DNA of 47,656 bases from positions 1 through 47,656 of the forward strand of contig CAIXVE010000044.1 of NCBI GenBank assembly GCA_903922825.1, read 5' to 3'. Below, in pieces: positions 29,305 to 38,374 of this stretch; positions within the stretch are counted from its first letter, which is position 1; every line of letters starts with the position of its first letter. This DNA is from an uncultured Micrococcales bacterium (GTDB lineage: Bacteria; Actinomycetota; Actinomycetes; Actinomycetales; Microbacteriaceae). The position numbers were made by a program, and so were the translations under genes. The notes beneath the pieces were generated by a model. It ran no database searches and was not told where the DNA came from. It worked only from the letters and a program-made list of their open reading frames with translations.

Positions 29305-30177
29305 ATGGATTTGAGCGAGACTTCAAAGATTTTTAGTGGCCGTGTTTTGATTGTGGCGTTAGACGGTTGGACCGATGCCGGTTCAGCTGCTAGCGGAGCC
29401 GCAATCTACATCAAAGACAAACTCAATTCAGAGCGTTTACTGAGTATTGATGACTCAGAATATTTTGACTACCTACGTCAACGACCAATTATTGTGCTTG
29501 ATGAACACGGTGACCGCGATTTCCTATGGCCCAGCATTGAACTCTGGGCGCCTTCAACTAAAAGCCCTGTAACCAAAGACCTCGAACTCTATTTCTTGAT
29601 TGGCCAAGAACCTGCAATGCAATGGCCTTATCTTCGTGATGAGTTAAAGGAAATAGTCGAAGACAGGGAAATAACTTCCGTCATCATGCTTGGCTCTTTA
29701 GCCTCTGAGGCTCCGCACAATCGTCCAATTAAGATTCACAAAAACTCACAAACTGCTTCAGTTCGTAACGCCTTTGGTATTGAACGAAGTAATTATGACG
29801 GTCGCGCTGGTTTCATGTCGGTTTTAGGCGATGCTCTTGAAAAAGCTGGGTTGCCAACAATATCTATTTGGGGTCAGGTCCCCCACTATGTCGCTTCAAT
29901 GCCTTCACCTAAGGCGGCTCTTGCACTGGTCAATGATCTTGAAATTATGTTGGGTTTTGAAGTTGACCATAAAGAACTTCTAACAGCTGCATTCGAATGG
30001 GAAAGATCCGTGGATGATTTTGTCGAGGGTGACGAAGATTTGCAAGGTTATATAACCAGCCTTGAAAAAGCTAGAGACGAATCAGAAGCTGAAGAACTTA
30101 ACACTGACCAGCTGGCCCTTGAATTTGAAAAATACCTAAGGCAGAACGAAACCGATTCTGATACGCCGGAAAGCTAG
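29305..30177 (+). CDS. PAC2 family protein
   Basis: VLIVALDGWTDAGSAASGAAIYI..., MLGSLASEAPHNRPI; PAC2/proteasome assembly chaperone 4-like family of actinobacteria. Confidence 0.85.
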   Translation: MDLSETSKIFSGRVLIVALDGWTDAGSAASGAAIYIKDKLNSERLLSIDDSEYFDYLRQRPIIVLDEHGDRDFLWPSIELWAPSTKSPVTKDLELYFLIGQEPAMQWPYLRDELKEIVEDREITSVIMLGSLASEAPHNRPIKIHKNSQTASVRNAFGIERSNYDGRAGFMSVLGDALEKAGLPTISIWGQVPHYVASMPSPKAALALVNDLEIMLGFEVDHKELLTAAFEWERSVDDFVEGDEDLQGYITSLEKARDESEAEELNTDQLALEFEKYLRQNETDSDTPES

Positions 30178-31013
30178 GCTGCAATAAACCCGGTGCTGAG
30201 CATCACAACTAATGCAATTCCCACCAGCACGCGCCAAATAACAAATGGAACAAATGAACCTTTGTTTAGGTATCTCAGTAATCCTGCTATTACAAGGTAG
30301 CCAACAACGAATGAAGTTACCGTGGCGGTGAGAGTTCCGAGCATCAAATTCGAGTCAAGATTATGATAGCTATCTTTGAATTCTAAAAGCCCACTGGCTA
30401 ACACTGCAGGTATGCCAATCAGGAACGAGAATCTGGCAGCCGCAGCTCGATTGAAACCTGCAAACAAACCAAAGCTGATGCTTGCGCCAGACCTTGAAAC
30501 TCCAGGGATCACTGCAAGCATTTGACCAATTCCAAAGAGCATTGCTGAACCAAAGCTCAGTTCAGTAATTTGTTTTTGCTTGGTTCCTCGACGATCTGCG
30601 ATGAGCAAAACTAAACCAAAGACAATCAAAGTAATTGCAATAACCCAAAGGTTTCTAACTGTGGTCTCGATGAATCCTTTGAATAAAATCCCGACAACGC
30701 CAACCGGAATCGAACCTAGAATCACGTAGCAAGCCATTCGGTAATCTCTAGTTGCACGTTTTTGGACATTGAAAATACCAATAAAAAAAGCACTAACTAA
30801 GCGCCAAATATCTTTAGCGAAATAAAGAAGAACTGCTGCTTCTGTGCCGAGTTGGATGGTTGCAACAAATGCGGTTGTGGCAGAGTTTTTGTCACTTAGT
30901 CCTGGCACATTCATCAGTTCTGAAGCTATTTGAACGTGAGCGCTTGAAGAGATTGGCAAAAATTCAGTTAAACCTTGGATAACACCAAGAATTAATCCTT
31001 GGATGAAATTCAA
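30174..31013 (-). CDS. uppP: Undecaprenyl-diphosphatase
   Basis: GVIQGLTEFLPISSSAHVQI, AVIPGVSRSGASISFGLFAGFNRAAAARFSFLIGIPAVLASG; TTG start. Confidence 0.95.
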   Translation of the reverse strand: MNFIQGLILGVIQGLTEFLPISSSAHVQIASELMNVPGLSDKNSATTAFVATIQLGTEAAVLLYFAKDIWRLVSAFFIGIFNVQKRATRDYRMACYVILGSIPVGVVGILFKGFIETTVRNLWVIAITLIVFGLVLLIADRRGTKQKQITELSFGSAMLFGIGQMLAVIPGVSRSGASISFGLFAGFNRAAAARFSFLIGIPAVLASGLLEFKDSYHNLDSNLMLGTLTATVTSFVVGYLVIAGLLRYLNKGSFVPFVIWRVLVGIALVVMLSTGFIAA

Positions 31014-31228
31014 TTCCAGTCCTCATCGTCTTCTAAAAGTCCGAAAGGCAAAAACTCGCTGTGTTGATCGGTTAGAGCTTCTTCATAGTCCAGGAAAGCA
31101 CTTTCAAGATGTTCGTAGGCTGCTAAAACTGCAGGATCATCATTACCTCGACCGGCTGAAACAGCCTCAAAGTGCCGTTCTAGAGCAGCAACGAATTTGT
31201 TGAGTGAGTTACGCGCATCCTGAGCCAT
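31010..31228 (-). CDS. Small acidic hypothetical protein (72 aa)
   Basis: Coupled to uppP by a 4-nt overlap; leaderless-type promoter upstream. Confidence 0.65.
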   Translation of the reverse strand: MAQDARNSLNKFVAALERHFEAVSAGRGNDDPAVLAAYEHLESAFLDYEEALTDQHSEFLPFGLLEDDEDWN

Positions 31229-31330
31229 AAGGCAAAACTACTCCTGAAAGCCGAAAACTAGCGGAAGCCAAAGCGAAATGTTCCAACCGGAGAAACATAG
31301 TAAATTAGTTAGGTAACAAAGACACCTTCA

Positions 31331-31413
31331 GTCCGGGTGGCGAAATGGTAGACGCGCTAGCTTGAGGTGCTAGTCCTCGTTAGAGGGTAGGGGTTCAAGT
31401 CCCCTTTCGGACA
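31331..31413 (+). tRNA. tRNA-Leu (anticodon GAG)
   Basis: Acceptor gtccggg/ttcggac, anticodon stem ctagc-TTGAGGT-gctag, long variable arm, T arm agggg-ttcaagt-cccct, discriminator A; CCA not encoded. Confidence 0.95.
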
Positions 31414-31445
31414 CTCACCCAACATGAGAAAAAGCAAGACTAGAC

Positions 31446-32276
31446 ATGCCATCAGATCAGCTTTCAGAAGCCGCAGCCTATTCAATTGAGGTCGCTCGGC
31501 AAAGACTTGCTGGAAAGAAGATCTTTGCGCTAACCGGAGCAGGGCTAAGTACGGATTCTGGTATCCCTGATTATCGTGGCGAAGGTCGAATTGCCAGACA
31601 CCCGATGACCTACGACATTTTTATGGCATCATTCGAGGCTCAGCAGCGTTACTGGGCAAGAAGTTACGTCGGTTGGTCTCGTATAGCTCAGGCTAAAGCG
31701 AACCCTGGTCATTTCGCACTGGCTAGTGCCGAAGCTCAAGGTCAACTTAGTTTCTTGGTAACTCAAAATGTTGATGGTTTGCATCAGCAGGCTGGAAGTA
31801 AAAGAGTAGTTGATCTGCACGGACGGTTAGATCGGGTCATTTGCTTATCCTGCAAAGAGATAATTTCCAGAACAGATATGGATCAATTACTTGAACAACT
31901 CAACCCGGAAATCTCTAAAAACCCCATGGTTGAATTCACCCCAGATGGTGATGCAGAAGTTGATGGAACTGAAAACTTCAAAGTTCCAAACTGCGCCTGC
32001 GGCGGCAAATACAAACCTGATGTGGTTTTCTTCGGTGAATCGGTTCCCAGCGATCGAGTTGAAAAGTCTATGCAAGAACTCGAAGCAGCAGATGCAATCT
32101 TGGTAGCTGGATCGTCTTTGACCGTTAATTCTGGTTATCGTTTCGCGCGTCAAGCAGCCAAAACTGGTAAGCCTGTGGTTATTGTGAACATCGGGCCAAC
32201 TCGTGCAGATGTATTGGCTACCGCCAAAATTGAAGCCAACACTTCTATAGCTCTTGAAAGGCTTCTAATTGACTGA
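31446..32276 (+). CDS. Sir2 family NAD-dependent protein deacylase
   Basis: ALTGAGLSTDSGIPDYRG, TQNVDGLHQQAGS, ELHG-like VDLHGRL, CLSC..CACGG zinc ligands, VVFFGESVP. Confidence 0.94.
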   Translation: MPSDQLSEAAAYSIEVARQRLAGKKIFALTGAGLSTDSGIPDYRGEGRIARHPMTYDIFMASFEAQQRYWARSYVGWSRIAQAKANPGHFALASAEAQGQLSFLVTQNVDGLHQQAGSKRVVDLHGRLDRVICLSCKEIISRTDMDQLLEQLNPEISKNPMVEFTPDGDAEVDGTENFKVPNCACGGKYKPDVVFFGESVPSDRVEKSMQELEAADAILVAGSSLTVNSGYRFARQAAKTGKPVVIVNIGPTRADVLATAKIEANTSIALERLLID

Positions 32277-32847
32277 AACTAAAGTGGGTTTTTTACGTCA
32301 TGGACAAACCGATTGGAATATCGATTTGAGACTCCAGGGATCAAGTGATATTCCGTTAAATGCCACAGGGATAGCTCAGGCTCACAGTGCGAGCTCAAAA
32401 CTTCACGTAGGTGACTGGGATGTTATTTTGGCCTCCCCGCTCTCCAGAGCTAAAGATACCGCGCAAATATTTGCGGATAAATTTGGTTTGAAAGTAGCCG
32501 TCATCCCAGAGCTGGTTGAACGTTCTTTTGGAACTGCCGAAGGTTTAGCTCATGGTGAATGGAGAAAACTCTATGAAAGTGGAACTCACATTGAAGGACT
32601 TGAATCTCTTGAAGATCTAAAAACCAGAGCAATAAATCTGCTTTCGATTCTGGCAAATGAATATGCTGGACAAAAAGTCTTGGCAGTTTCACATGGCGCT
32701 TATATTCGCAAACTTCTGAGAATAGTTTCAAATGATCTTTATCCAACAGATGGAGATCGTTTAGCCAACGTTTCCTTGAATCTACTTGGACACCAGGATG
32801 GCATTTGGGAAGTCTTGGACTACAACCCTAGTTCTCTAGCTGACTAA
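32269..32847 (+). CDS. Histidine phosphatase family protein
   Basis: VGFLRHGQTDWNIDLRLQGSSDIPLNATG, VSHGAYIR; TTG start overlapping the sir2 end by 8 nt. Confidence 0.92.
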   Translation: MTETKVGFLRHGQTDWNIDLRLQGSSDIPLNATGIAQAHSASSKLHVGDWDVILASPLSRAKDTAQIFADKFGLKVAVIPELVERSFGTAEGLAHGEWRKLYESGTHIEGLESLEDLKTRAINLLSILANEYAGQKVLAVSHGAYIRKLLRIVSNDLYPTDGDRLANVSLNLLGHQDGIWEVLDYNPSSLAD

Positions 32848-33901
32848 AGCTTTTGAGAAGTTCACCTGCAGAATTATCCCAGTTAAACTTTTTCGATTGT
32901 TCAACACCCAACGCAGACTGAGCTTCCCAGGTTTGTCTTGAATCTAGATTGGCAAGCTGCTGAGCTAACCCCAAACTGTCATCAGGTGAGAAGTAAAGTC
33001 CTGCTTCCCCAGCCACTTCCCTAAAGATTTCCAAATCTGAAACAACTACCGGTAAACCCTTTTGCATTGCTTCAACAAGTGGAATGCCGAAACCTTCGTC
33101 TTTACTTGCGGTGACCAGTGCGAAAGTCTTACTTAAAAGCCCTTCATACTCCTCATCGCTGACGCCTTCATGGAAAATAACTTTTGCACCAACCTGACTG
33201 GCTAGTTCACTCAACGCAGACTTACGAGCAGGGGTTATTTTGCTCAATAGATGCAGAGTGAAACCGTTTGCAAGTCCAACACCCCGAATTAGTGTCTCGA
33301 CATTTTTATATGGCATAAACGAACCTATATAGATGAGGTCTCGGTTTGCAGGGAATAATCTCTCAGAAGTAATTCCTGATCCTGTTGGCGCGTTGTAAAC
33401 AACGCTAACCGGACGTTTTGTAAGTTGATGTTTTTCAATAAGCCGCTTCGTCGTTTTCGAAACAGTCACGACAGAATCAGCACGATTCAAAAGTAAGCGT
33501 TGAGGAATGTAACTCAGGTGATAGATACGCCAAACTGCTCTAAGGAAAAGATTTAGGTCTTGTGGAGGCTTTCTGTGACGATAGTAAATCAAGTCATGAA
33601 GCGTGAGAATCAGCTTGTATTTTCGACCTGAAGTCCCCATGACTTGCATAGGTGAATACACATACTTAGCTCCAAGTTTGTTTAGTTTCCTTGCTATTGA
33701 AAACTCCTTGGCTGACTCAGGGCTATTTAGCAATACAAACTCGATACCTTCAGGCAAAAATTCAAGTTGACGCAAATCATAAACAATAGCTATAACTCGA
33801 ATTTTCTTTGAAAGTGCTCGGATTAGTTCAACGCTGAACCGACTTATACCGTCATGGTGATCGAGTCTTATAAATCTTGCATCGAAGTGAAGAACATCCA
33901 T
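32828..33901 (-). CDS. Glycosyltransferase family 4 protein
   Basis: DLIYIGSFMPYKNVETLIRG, SKDEGFGIPLVEAMQKGLPVVVSDLEIFREVAGEAGLYF. Confidence 0.9.
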   Translation of the reverse strand: MDVLHFDARFIRLDHHDGISRFSVELIRALSKKIRVIAIVYDLRQLEFLPEGIEFVLLNSPESAKEFSIARKLNKLGAKYVYSPMQVMGTSGRKYKLILTLHDLIYYRHRKPPQDLNLFLRAVWRIYHLSYIPQRLLLNRADSVVTVSKTTKRLIEKHQLTKRPVSVVYNAPTGSGITSERLFPANRDLIYIGSFMPYKNVETLIRGVGLANGFTLHLLSKITPARKSALSELASQVGAKVIFHEGVSDEEYEGLLSKTFALVTASKDEGFGIPLVEAMQKGLPVVVSDLEIFREVAGEAGLYFSPDDSLGLAQQLANLDSRQTWEAQSALGVEQSKKFNWDNSAGELLKSFSQLEN

Positions 33902-34800
33902 TAAAACGATTTCCCAGCAAAGAACAATTTCATCTGTTCGATAGCCTCAGCGGCAGCTTCATAGTGAACCAAATGGCCACAATTCGAAATCTCATACATC
34001 ACCGCGTTATCCATTGTCTTGGCCATCTCGACAACGGCTTTGACCGGCGTTACTTCATCAAGTTCGGCAGCTATTAGCAACACAGGAACCTTGAGGTGAT
34101 GAATATACGGCGCCATAGTGTTTGAAATTGAAGCGATGTAGGACTCCCAAACAACTTGCGAGTTGGCAAAGCTATTGAAGTGTTGCCGGTGCTGCATCTT
34201 TATCCAGTTACGAAGTGCCTTGTCTTTACTTTTAGTCGTATAAGAGCTCATCGAATCAACCAACAAATATGTTGTCACGAGGCTCATGCCAAATTTTTGT
34301 GGAACCACGTGAGCAAGCCAGTAATAACCTTTAACTAAGTACATAAGGAATCTGGATAAGCCCTCAACTTTTCCTCCGGCAACTGGGTTTATAAAAACCA
34401 TTCCGCTAAAGGTATGTTCTTTAGCTTCCAAGCCTGCGCTAATCAAAGTTCCAAAAGAATGACCAACTGATAAGGGTTTTTCGAGTCCTATTGTTTTTAT
34501 GAAACCCTGAAGCCACGTTATGTAGTTTTCTAAAGTGTGTTCAACTTTCAAAGGAGACGAGACACCAAAGCCGGGCAGGTCAGGCGCATATACGTTGAAA
34601 TCTGTTAGTCCTCCGGCGAATGATTCAAGGCCATGGTGATCACCACGATATCCATGAACAAACACCACGTTTTTCGCTTTAGAACTGTGCGAAGTGGTGG
34701 CTGGATAAAACCAATATTGACACTCAACCCCGTCGACCATGACTGATTTTTTGATGGCTCTAGCCTGAGCTAATTCCATCAATTCAGATGCTGGCTTCAT
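33901..34800 (-). CDS. Alpha/beta hydrolase
   Basis: VVFVHGYRGDHHGLESFA, YAPDLPGFGVSSPL, SVGHSFGTLIS, LIAAELDEVTPV, GHLVHYE. Confidence 0.9.
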   Translation of the reverse strand: MKPASELMELAQARAIKKSVMVDGVECQYWFYPATTSHSSKAKNVVFVHGYRGDHHGLESFAGGLTDFNVYAPDLPGFGVSSPLKVEHTLENYITWLQGFIKTIGLEKPLSVGHSFGTLISAGLEAKEHTFSGMVFINPVAGGKVEGLSRFLMYLVKGYYWLAHVVPQKFGMSLVTTYLLVDSMSSYTTKSKDKALRNWIKMQHRQHFNSFANSQVVWESYIASISNTMAPYIHHLKVPVLLIAAELDEVTPVKAVVEMAKTMDNAVMYEISNCGHLVHYEAAAEAIEQMKLFFAGKSF

Positions 34801-34870
34801 TACCTAACTCCAATTTTGCTTTCCTTGACAAGTCTAGCCAGAGCCATTGAACTATTGGGCTTGCCTAGGT

Positions 34871-34893
34871 TTGTCAGTGTCGAGAAGTAGTCT
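34871..34893 (+). promoter_or_regulatory. RecA-NDp / PafBC-type DNA-damage promoter of the DnaQ-like exonuclease
   Basis: TTGTCAGTG (34871-34879), N8, TAGTCT (34888-34893), then 6 nt to ATG 34900. Confidence 0.75.
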
Positions 34894-34899
34894 GGTTCC

Positions 34900-35625
34900 A
34901 TGAATGAGAAATTGGCTTTACCGGAATGGCTAAACGTTGTTGCTGTCTTTGACACAGAAACAACAGGATTGATACTCGACCAATCAAGGATCGTAACCGC
35001 TGCTATCCACTTGGTGGATGTGAATGGAAAAGTACTTGAAGGCGGTAAAGATTGGCTATTAAATCCAGGGGTTCCTATCCCCCCAGAAGCAAGTGAAGTA
35101 CACAAGGTTTATGACAAAGACGTTGTAAATGCTCAGGATGCTGCTTCTGGAGTCAAGGAAATTGTCACGACTATTCAAGAGTATTTTGATCAGGGAATTC
35201 CAGTCTTGGCTTATAACGCTCCTTATGACTTTACGATTTTGCACTACGAAGCGAAACGACATGGAATTGATCCAGTCAAGTTTGGTTACGTAATTGATCC
35301 GCTTGTAATCGATAAGACCATAGATAAGTTTCGCAAAGGTAAGCGCACTCTAGCTGCTGCTGCCGAAAGATATGGCGTTAGTCTTGAGAACGCCCACACT
35401 GCAGCTGATGATGCCATTGCAGCCGGTCAGGTTGGTTTAGCGATGATGCGTTTTTATCAGGCGCTGAATGATCCAAAATTTCCCTTTCCAGGTTCACTTG
35501 AGGAACTGCACGAGTTTCAAGCTAAATGGGCAGATGAAAATGAGAAGAGTTACGCGCAGTGGCGTCAGAAGGATTATCCAAACTATAAACCTACTTACGG
35601 TTGGCCAGTCAAGAAACTTGATTAA
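34900..35625 (+). CDS. DnaQ-like 3'-5' exonuclease
   Basis: VFDTETTGLILDQSRIVTAAI (ExoI), LAYNAPYDFTILHYE (ExoII), NAHTAADDAIAAGQ (ExoIII). Confidence 0.92.
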   Translation: MNEKLALPEWLNVVAVFDTETTGLILDQSRIVTAAIHLVDVNGKVLEGGKDWLLNPGVPIPPEASEVHKVYDKDVVNAQDAASGVKEIVTTIQEYFDQGIPVLAYNAPYDFTILHYEAKRHGIDPVKFGYVIDPLVIDKTIDKFRKGKRTLAAAAERYGVSLENAHTAADDAIAAGQVGLAMMRFYQALNDPKFPFPGSLEELHEFQAKWADENEKSYAQWRQKDYPNYKPTYGWPVKKLD

Positions 35626-35628
35626 ACA

Positions 35629-35660
35629 AAAATGGACCCCAATCGGGGTCCATTTTCTTT
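35629..35660. terminator. Intrinsic terminator between exonuclease and rpmE2
   Basis: aaaaatggacccc-aatc-ggggtccattttcttt. Confidence 0.92.
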
Positions 35661-35669
35661 AAGACGTTA

Positions 35670-35927
35670 TTAGTTCTTCGCACCGAACTGCTTGTAACGT
35701 GCGTTGAAGCGCTCAACACGACCAGCTGAGTCAAGAATTCTCTGCTTACCTGTGTAGAACGGGTGTGATGCTGATGAGATTTCAACATCGAAAACTGGAT
35801 ATGTGTTGCCGTCTTCCCACTCGATGGTCTTGTTGCTAGTCACGGTTGAACGTGTCAAAAACGCAACACCAGAAGCTAGGTCGCGGAAAACAACTGCCTC
35901 ATACTTTGGGTGAATGTCAGCCTTCAT
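35670..35927 (-). CDS. rpmE2: 50S ribosomal protein L31 type B (no zinc-ribbon cysteines)
   Basis: [29 protein letters not shown]...[37 protein letters not shown]; no CxxC pair. Confidence 0.96.
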   Translation of the reverse strand: MKADIHPKYEAVVFRDLASGVAFLTRSTVTSNKTIEWEDGNTYPVFDVEISSASHPFYTGKQRILDSAGRVERFNARYKQFGAKN

Positions 35928-36013
35928 AGGGTAAATCTTTCAACTAAAAGGGATTTAGATGCCGTTGGCACCAAGAGAAAACTATACCAGAGCCAGCCTT
36001 GACTTACCAGTGG

Positions 36014-36796
36014 TTATTTAGCTCTAACCGCAAATCTGCCATTCAAAAGCACTACCTCGAGGGCGATTCCGAAGGCTTCGCTTAGCTTATCTGTGGTCAA
36101 AGTCGTGTTTATTGGGCCTGCAGCCGACACTTTTCCAGCATTTAGAACCAGGGCATGGGTGAAACCGACAGGGATCTCTTCCAGGTGATGGGTAACCATG
36201 ATGATTGCGGGAGCCTGAGGATGGGATGCGTAACCACTCAAAATCTTGATTGTTGACTCTCTAGCCCCGATGTCCAGGCTGGCTACTGGCTCATCTAAGA
36301 GTAGGAGTTCTGGGTCTGGCATGACTGCCCTAGCAATTTGAGTTCTCTTCTTCTCGCCGTCACTCAAAGTTCCAAAAGGGCGATCTGCATATTCAGACAG
36401 ATCCCATTCCGCTAGGACACGTCTAGCTCTTCTTTCATCAACATCTTCGTATTTCTCTTTGAATCTGCCAGTTATCGCATAACTAGCGGTCATAACAGCA
36501 TCTAAAACTCGCTCGGAATTAGGAATTCTTCCCGCTATCGCAGTGGAGGCAAACCCAATTCTGGTTCTTAAATCAAATACATTTATTTCGCCCAAAGTCT
36601 CCCCTAAAACTCTCGCTGTTCCGGAGGATGGTTGCAGTTGAGCGGCAGCTATTTTGAGCAAAGTTGTTTTCCCAGCACCGTTCGGCCCCACGATGACCCA
36701 GCGTTCATTATCTGAAACTTGCCAATTAACGCCGTCGAGAATCTTCTTACCGTCGCGAACGACGGACACGTCATGCAGAGCTAAAACTTCTTTCAT
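36014..36796 (-). CDS. ABC transporter ATP-binding protein
   Basis: VGPNGAGKTTLLKIA Walker A, LSDGEKKRTQIARAVMPDPELLLLDEP. Confidence 0.92.
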   Translation of the reverse strand: MKEVLALHDVSVVRDGKKILDGVNWQVSDNERWVIVGPNGAGKTTLLKIAAAQLQPSSGTARVLGETLGEINVFDLRTRIGFASTAIAGRIPNSERVLDAVMTASYAITGRFKEKYEDVDERRARRVLAEWDLSEYADRPFGTLSDGEKKRTQIARAVMPDPELLLLDEPVASLDIGARESTIKILSGYASHPQAPAIIMVTHHLEEIPVGFTHALVLNAGKVSAAGPINTTLTTDKLSEAFGIALEVVLLNGRFAVRAK

Positions 36797-36888
36797 AGAT
36801 TTTTAGCCTATGGGAATAACCCTGCACAAACAGTCTTTGACACTCAAGCCTGAACAAGTTAGTCCAATCCAAGCTATAAAGTTTCTTT

Positions 36889-37542
36889 ATGACCAACACG
36901 ATTCCTGCGGCAACAATGCTGGTCGTTTTCGATGTTGACTCCACCTTGATTGAACAAGAAGTTATTGAAATGCTGGCTGCTAAAGCCGGCAAAGCTCAAG
37001 ACGTTGCCGACGTTACAGAACGAGCAATGAGAGGTGAATTGGATTTCAGTTCTAGTCTCAGAGCTAGAGTTGCGACTCTGAAAGGTATGCCAGTATCTAT
37101 CCTCGAAGAAGTGTTAGAGGAAATCAGAATCACTAAAGGTGCGATCGAGCTTATTCAGCACATTCATGCCCAAGGTGGTAAAGCTGCTGCAGTTTCAGGT
37201 GGATTCATCGAACTTCTAGAACCGCTATCTAGGAAACTAAACCTGGATTTCATTAGAGCAAACACCCTAGAAACCCAAGATGGGTTCTTCACTGGAGATG
37301 TGATTGAGCCAATCATCGATAAACCTGCCAAAGCTCATGCGCTAAGCGAATGGGCAGAAGAACTGGGCTTAGCTTTAGATCGAACAGTTGCTGTTGGCGA
37401 TGGCGCAAATGATTTAGATATGATGGCAATCGCAGGAGTTAGCATTGGTTTTAATGCAAAGCCCCGTGTTCGAGATGCAGCAGATCACTGCATAGACAGC
37501 GGAAATCTTTTAGACGCAGTAAACCTGCTACCTAAAAACTAG
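36889..37542 (+). CDS. serB: Phosphoserine phosphatase (HAD family, no ACT domain)
   Basis: VVFDVDSTLIEQEVIEMLA, GGKAAAVSGGFIELLEPL, VGDGANDLDMMAIAGVSIGFNAKP. Confidence 0.92.
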   Translation: MTNTIPAATMLVVFDVDSTLIEQEVIEMLAAKAGKAQDVADVTERAMRGELDFSSSLRARVATLKGMPVSILEEVLEEIRITKGAIELIQHIHAQGGKAAAVSGGFIELLEPLSRKLNLDFIRANTLETQDGFFTGDVIEPIIDKPAKAHALSEWAEELGLALDRTVAVGDGANDLDMMAIAGVSIGFNAKPRVRDAADHCIDSGNLLDAVNLLPKN

Positions 37543-38306
37543 TGACCGGTTGAGTGCAGTCCACCATCAACGTGAATAATTTCACCTGTAGTAGCTGGGA
37601 ACCAATCGCTTAGCAAAGCAACAATACCTTTAGCTGCTGGTTCTGTATCTGCAAGTTCCCACTTCAACGGAGCTCGGGTAACCCAGATGTCTTCCATATC
37701 TGAGAAGCCTGGAATTGATTTACCAGCAGGAGTTCTTAGTGGACCGGCAGAAATCAAGTTCACACGGATGCCGTCTTTGCCTAGGTAACGAGCTAGATAA
37801 CGTGAAGTAGATTCGAAAGCTGCCTTAGCAACACCCATCCAGTCGTATACCGGCCAAGAAACAGATGCATCAAAGGTTAGACCTGCTACAGACGAACCTG
37901 GACGAAGTAAAGACTTAGCTGCCATGGTGATCGACTTCAAGGAGAATGCTGAAACTTGAACTGCAGTTGCAACATCTGGCCATTCAGTTGAAAGGAAATT
38001 TCCACCAAGTGCTGTTCCTGGAGCGAAAGCAATAGCGTGAACAATTCCGTCGAGGTAAGGAAGGTGTTCCTGAACACGTGCAGGAAGCGCAGCTAGATCT
38101 TCATCGCTGGTTGCATCAAGTTCAATAACAGCGCAAGGCTTAGGTAGACGAAGTGCAATCTTCTCTGTGATTGGAAGCATTCTTCCGTAGGAAGAAAGAA
38201 TGATGTCTGCTCCCTGCTCTTGAGCTAGCTTTGCGACAGTGAAAGCGATAGACGCTTCAGTTAGAACACCTGTGATCAGGATTTTCTTACCTTCGAGGAT
38301 TCCCAT
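37539..38306 (-). CDS. fabI: Enoyl-ACP reductase (FabI/InhA type)
   Basis: GILEGKKILITGVLTEASIAFTVAKLAQEQGADI, DGIVHAIAFAPGTALGGNF, YDWMGVAKAAFESTSRYLARYLG. Confidence 0.94.
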   Translation of the reverse strand: MGILEGKKILITGVLTEASIAFTVAKLAQEQGADIILSSYGRMLPITEKIALRLPKPCAVIELDATSDEDLAALPARVQEHLPYLDGIVHAIAFAPGTALGGNFLSTEWPDVATAVQVSAFSLKSITMAAKSLLRPGSSVAGLTFDASVSWPVYDWMGVAKAAFESTSRYLARYLGKDGIRVNLISAGPLRTPAGKSIPGFSDMEDIWVTRAPLKWELADTEPAAKGIVALLSDWFPATTGEIIHVDGGLHSTGH

Positions 38307-38374
38307 TTTCTTCCTTCATTTGAGTAACAATTATCCCCCAAGGGATATTCTGCCACTAGTTAGGCAAATAAGGT

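Noticed and set aside
31331-31445. tRNA-Leu as a possible integration site for a mobile element
   Set aside because: No integrase, direct repeat of the tRNA 3' end or foreign-looking genes nearby; the next gene, a Sir2 family gene, starts 32 nt downstream in an ordinary context.
36812-36840. GGGAAT upstream of serB as a second SigR/SigH promoter
   Set aside because: The base triplet 18 nt downstream is TTT, not GTT, and serB has a better leaderless -10 further downstream.
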